A DNA stretch of 64,000 nt from Drosophila miranda (taxonomy: Eukaryota > Arthropoda > Insecta > Diptera > Drosophilidae): the NCBI RefSeq assembly GCF_003369915.1, contig NC_046677.1, positions 22,028,913 through 22,092,912 of the forward strand, read 5' to 3'. Position 1 is the stretch's first letter. Every line of letters begins with the position of its first letter. This document shows, piece by piece, positions 60,101-64,000 of this stretch. The notes under the pieces are model-generated. The model made no database searches and was not told the DNA's origin. It was given only the letters and a program-made list of their open reading frames with translations. A program made the position numbers and the translations under genes.

Positions 60101-60802
60101 GGTTTCACACTTACTTCAGGAGGGATATCATCCACATTGATGGTCTTTCCAGCAGCCGCCTGCTTATGCAGATCCTGCAAGGTTTTGAGACCCCGACCAA
60201 AGCGACGCGCCTTTCCAGAATCACCCGACGCCTTGGCATTCGCCTCCGCCTGCTTGTATATTTCCAATCTCTGCTTGATTATGCCCAGAGTATCCACTGT
60301 GGTGGTGGGCAGGAACGTCTGCACAGGTTCCTCCTCGCTAGCAGCCGGTTCAGCTGCAGCTTCCTCTGCCTCCGGTTGTTCCTCCAAGCCCCCAATGCCA
60401 TGCAGTTCGCCCAACAGGTCAGAGTCATTTTCCAGATTTTCATCGTCGTCATCATCGCTGACATCACGCAAGCTGTCGGCAATCATTTTGTCCAAATCAC
60501 TGGTGGGCATTAGCTTTGGCTTCGGCTTCGCCTTTGGCCTCTGGCCGCCTCCACTGGCAAGGGCGGCCAGCTCTGCCTCCAGGTCGCTATCCCCGCCATC
60601 GTCATCCCCATAGCCAGAGGTGGGATCGAAATCATCTGGAATTTCCGTCAAGCCAAACTGTCGCGTGAGAGTGTAGGGGGAATGAAGAAGCGATGACTCA
60701 TAATAAATAAATAAGCAGATCTAGTTGACTAGTTCAACCATTTACCTGGGCCAAATTGTGCTGTCGTCGCTTGGCAGGCTCTGGCTTCCGCTTGGCAAAC
60801 AT
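57141..60802 (-). CDS. l(2)gd1: Lethal (2) giant discs 1, CC2D1 family (810 aa, 6 exons)
   Basis: Endosomal trafficking regulator that binds the ESCRT-III core Shrub/CHMP4 through DM14 domains and limits ligand-independent Notch activation. Exons on the minus strand: 60802-60746, 60657-59083, 59024-58593, 58532-58381, 57424-57334, 57266-57141. Four DM14 repeats are visible, for example RLEIYKQAEANAKASGDSGKARRFGRGLKTL, with the others near residues 255, 355 and 480. They are separated by Pro/Ala/Glu-rich linkers. The C-terminal C2 domain spans exons 3-6 (PKEVDTYVRVEFPL, SPDYDERFKVDI, GGFLRSDTLIGTVNVKL). Intron 4 is 956 bp. It is head-to-head with Reps. Confidence 0.94.
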
Positions 60803-61712
60803 CTTTGACTAGTTTAAACCTATAAAATTAATACAGACACTTCTATTCCAAATCCGTTTTATTGCGTTGCAGCTGCTCTCAGACAACAATAACAGAATCG
60901 CTAACGGGAAGCAATGAAGGTGACGCAAGGAAGAGCTGGTCAAAGCCTGAGCGACGTAACTTGTCCAGGGCTATATAGCAGCTATATTGAATTATTTTTG
61001 AACTATAAGTTAATTTTTATTGAATACTTTTTTCTAGAACATTCTTGAACGTTTAATTTGGAAATTTCTTGAAGTGCACCAATGAAATCCGACATTCAAG
61101 AGCGGCAAAAACCTTGCGCCACCTTCTCACTTGTCTTGTTTCAGGGCTGCGTACACACTTACAAGCAGGGCTGCTCGCCAGCTGATTAATCGATAAAAAA
61201 AACATCGCACCATCTATCGAAAGTCAGCGCACACACAGTGCGAAACATTTTGCGAAAAAATTAGACCAAAAAGTTATATTGATTGGAAAATTGAGCAGCT
61301 TAAGCTAACTGGTGTAGCCCCTTAACAAGTGGCAAGGCATGCTTTAATCCCCGCCAGCTCAAACCCGGCTGTGGTGGCTTTGTAAGGCTAGCAAAACCAT
61401 TGCAAGTGGAGCTGTCGTGGTCTTATTTGCCTACTTTTTTTTTCCCACCTCCTCCAACTCTGTCGCTGTGTGGGCCATCAGCAGCAGCAGCAACAGCAAC
61501 AGCAGCAGTTTAACAACAACGAGAGAGGAGAGACTTCGTCACGAAGGGGACAAGGGGCCGTAAGACCACCGACAGTCTGTTTGGTTTAGGCGTGGAAATA
61601 AACAAATAGATCACAGGCACAGAGTTCCAAGGAACGGAACGGGGCGTGGCTAGCTTAACACTCGGCTTGGCAACAACAGCAGCAGCAAGAGCAAGAGCAA
61701 CAAGTAGGCGGC
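60803..61712. promoter_or_regulatory. Bidirectional promoter l(2)gd1/Reps
   Basis: 910 bp between the start codons. An AATCGATAA at 61188-61196, ACATCGC and CTATCGA (61214-61220) form a DRE/CGATA-like group. The Reps side has a long 5'UTR rich in CAG/CAA repeats (61480-61515 and 61670-61703). An AT-rich core lies near 60985-61040. Confidence 0.5.
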
Positions 61713-64000
61713 ATGGACGTAACGCTTACCGAGCCCGAGACACGTTTCTACAGTGAACTCTTTCATTGCTGCGATGTAGAAAAGACGGGCATGGTGCCAA
61801 TGCTCAAGGCAACGGAGCTCTTTCGATCGTCGGACATTGCCAGCGCAAAGCTGATTGAGGTAGGTCCAATTCCCGACCCTCCGATCGTGACACAGCTAAT
61901 TAGTGAATCTCGTATCTCCGGCAGATCACCGGACTGGCAGGGATTCCCTCGACAGCGTTGCACATCTCACGCGCCCAGTTCTATTCATGCCTCAAGCTGA
62001 TTGCCGCCCACCAGGCAGCGATGCCGCTGCGTCAGGAGCTGATATTCGCCACGTGCCCATTGCCATTGCCACATTTTAGCTGGAAGGAGTTGTCAGCAGC
62101 GTCAGTGGCCACAGAGAACGGACTGGGGGCCCTGCCACCGCCACCGCCCACAGATCGGCGGAACTCGTTGCGTCGCAACTCGCAGCAGGATCAGCTGCAG
62201 GACACCTCGGATGTGCCCAGCACCGACTCAGAGGTGGAGCAGAACGAGTCCATTGAAGAGGCGGCGGGACAGCGCACAGATGGCAGTGGCGTTGTCAGCA
62301 GCAGCAGTCGAGAGAATGTCGGGGTGCGTATCTTATCATGGCATATATGCAAATAGGCTTAACATTGTCCCCTGTCCCGTGTTCCCTCTCCCTTATCTAT
62401 GCGCAGCGTCGACGTGGCGGCTCTCCAGAGGCCTGGAGCACGAACAGCGATAGCCCCACGCCCACCAATAGCGTGGCGGAGCGACCCTGGGCTCAGGATC
62501 CCCTCTGGCAAGGGCTCCTGGGCGACGAGCACCGCCAGCTGCTGGGCACAGAGGAGGAATCCTCCGATCGCCACAGCAGCGATGACGATGACAACGAGAA
62601 CGAGCTGGTGGCCGTCTATCAGATCACCGCAGAGCAAAGGGAATACTACAATAAGCAGTTCAAAACAGTCCAACGTGATCCCCATGGCTTGCTCTCCGGC
62701 CAGGCAGCGCGGTGAGTGCTCAAGAGCTATTTTTGGCTAGAGATATCTTTTAATTTGATCTTCTGTAGGGTTTTCTTTGAGAAAAGCCGCATACCCGTGG
62801 AGGAGCTGCGTCACATTTGGCAGCTGTGCGACGTGACACGCGATGGGGCGTTGAGTCTCTCTGAATTCACGGCTGCCATGCATCTGGTGGTGCTGCGACG
62901 CAACAATATACCGCTGCCCACCAGCCTTCCCCACTGTCTGCATCCGAATGTGCTGCAGACGAAAGCGGTTGGGGGCAGCGGTGGAGTGACCTCCTCCTCG
63001 TCGTCGTCGTTACCTCAAGAGCCCCCCGAGGCTGATCTCCTGCATTTGAACGATGACGACGAGGACGAGCAGACGGATAATACAATCATTGGTGTCAATC
63101 TCAGCGGAGGCAGCTCGGCGGGCACCAGCAAACCGCGTCCCACTGTGCCGCCGAACGACAAGAATATCATGAATCTGAGCACCATCTCCACCTCGTCCCA
63201 GGCCAGCAACAGTTCGAGACGCGAGGCGACACCCACCACAACGTCGCTGAATAAGAATCGTAGCATTTCGAATTCCCCCAATCACGAAAGGGTCGTGGGC
63301 GGTACAGTGTCGTCAACGGGAAATGCTCCCGATTCGAGTAATGCCTCCAATCAGTGGACAAAGTTTAGTGAATCTCCCACAACGAGTGCGGCACCAGCTC
63401 AATCCACGACTGGAGTTGCTGCTTCGACTTCGGCTACGGCCGCTGGTGCGGTTGCTGGTACTGCTGTTGCTGGTGCTGCTGCTGCGGCTGTTCCAGCCGT
63501 CTCTAGTCCCGGCCTCAAGCCAGTTTTGTTTGATATGAAACGTACTGCACAGGATGTGGTCTCCAATCCGCAAATATTGCATCCCGTGCCTCTGCGTGTG
63601 ACTCCCATAGGTAAGAGGAAGTGAAATACAAGAAACGAATAGCTCTAATAAATTACTTTCCCTTAGGCACTGCCATAGCCTCTTCCTCCGGCGAGCAGTC
63701 GTCCGATATGGATGGGGTCGTTGTATTGCGCGAGGAGAGTCCGAAGACCATCACGTCGACCACCACAGTCAACAATCAATCAACAGCAGGAGCAGCAGTA
63801 GCAACAGCAGCCACAGCTACAGCAGCGACAGGAGCCACTGCCACACATCGTGAGAGCAGTGATCTGCGTGCCATTCAGCGTCCCCAGGCCAAGAAGCTGC
63901 CGGCCAAGAACAGTGTGCTGCCACCGCCACCACAACGCGAGCCGAGCATTGGTTCCACTGGCCCCAGCGAGACCTCGGATCCGCTGCCCACGGCAGTCTT
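61713..64000 (+). CDS. Reps: Reps, RalBP1-associated EH-domain protein (5' part, runs off window)
   Basis: Endocytic adaptor linking Ral/RalBP1 to clathrin machinery through EH domains. Exons so far: 61713-61859, 61925-62323, 62407-62711, 62769-63610 and 63667 to the window end (open). EH1 is in exons 1-2 (TRFYSELFHCCD, ARAQFYSCLKLIA-like helix, LPLPHFSW), matching REPS1/2. EH2 spans exons 3-4 (YQITAEQREYYNKQFKTV, VEELRHIWQLCDVTRDGALS, FTAAMHLVVLRR). The second EF loop has D-T-D-G-type ligands. A long Ser/Thr/Ala-rich linker and a proline motif (LPPPPQREPS) follow. The C-terminal RalBP1-binding coil lies beyond 64000. Confidence 0.93.

Noticed and set aside
1-64000. CRISPR arrays, tRNA or rRNA genes, bacterial operon features
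   Set aside because: None seen; the sequence is clearly eukaryotic with spliced genes.

Overview
This is insect nuclear DNA, almost certainly Drosophila. It has short AG-GT introns, typical fly core promoters and recognisable orthologues of the D. melanogaster 32D-E neighbourhood (Muller element B) in one continuous block: a 3-phosphoglycerate dehydrogenase 3' exon, Gyc32E, hgo, CG4751, RfC38, Nup160, Csl4, a DNAAF4-like gene, CG6230 (ATP13A1), Gr32a, Idua, l(2)gd1 and Reps. Sequence divergence and small differences in protein length point to a species outside the melanogaster subgroup. An obscura-group fly is my guess, not something the sequence proves. Gene names rest on remembered protein families and on the agreement of gene order; no search was run.

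Left part (1-12.5 kb): the accessory, recently rearranged end. Two nearly identical copies (about 0.25% different over 3.27 kb) of an intronless-CDS cyclin B3 paralogue lie at 1532-2719 and 6158-7345. Between them sits the terminal coding exon of a PHGDH gene, whose 5' exons are absent from the window. Next come about 1.7 kb of apparently empty DNA, a 1.78-kb foldback-like inverted repeat (9622-11398) and a (CCGA)n tract.

Middle part (12.5-29 kb): Gyc32E, a receptor guanylyl cyclase in 23 coding exons, with a 7.8-kb first intron. That intron holds a nested small multipass membrane protein gene and a decayed LOA/I-type non-LTR retrotransposon. Gyc32E converges on hgo (homogentisate dioxygenase, minus strand).

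Right part (31.5-64 kb): a dense housekeeping block with alternating strands. Head-to-head pairs are CG4751/RfC38, Nup160/Csl4 and l(2)gd1/Reps. Tail-to-tail pairs are RfC38/Nup160, ATP13A1/Gr32a and Idua/l(2)gd1. Several of the short promoters between or ahead of these genes carry clustered ATCGAT/CGATA motifs (DREF/BEAF-32 type). The genes are a mix of unrelated functions (tyrosine catabolism, clamp loading, nuclear pore, RNA exosome, ER P5-type ATPase, bitter/pheromone taste receptor, lysosomal iduronidase, Notch/ESCRT trafficking, endocytic adaptor). They share a neighbourhood rather than a pathway. The least ordinary biology is the young CycB3 duplication around PHGDH, the foldback element and the nested intronic gene.
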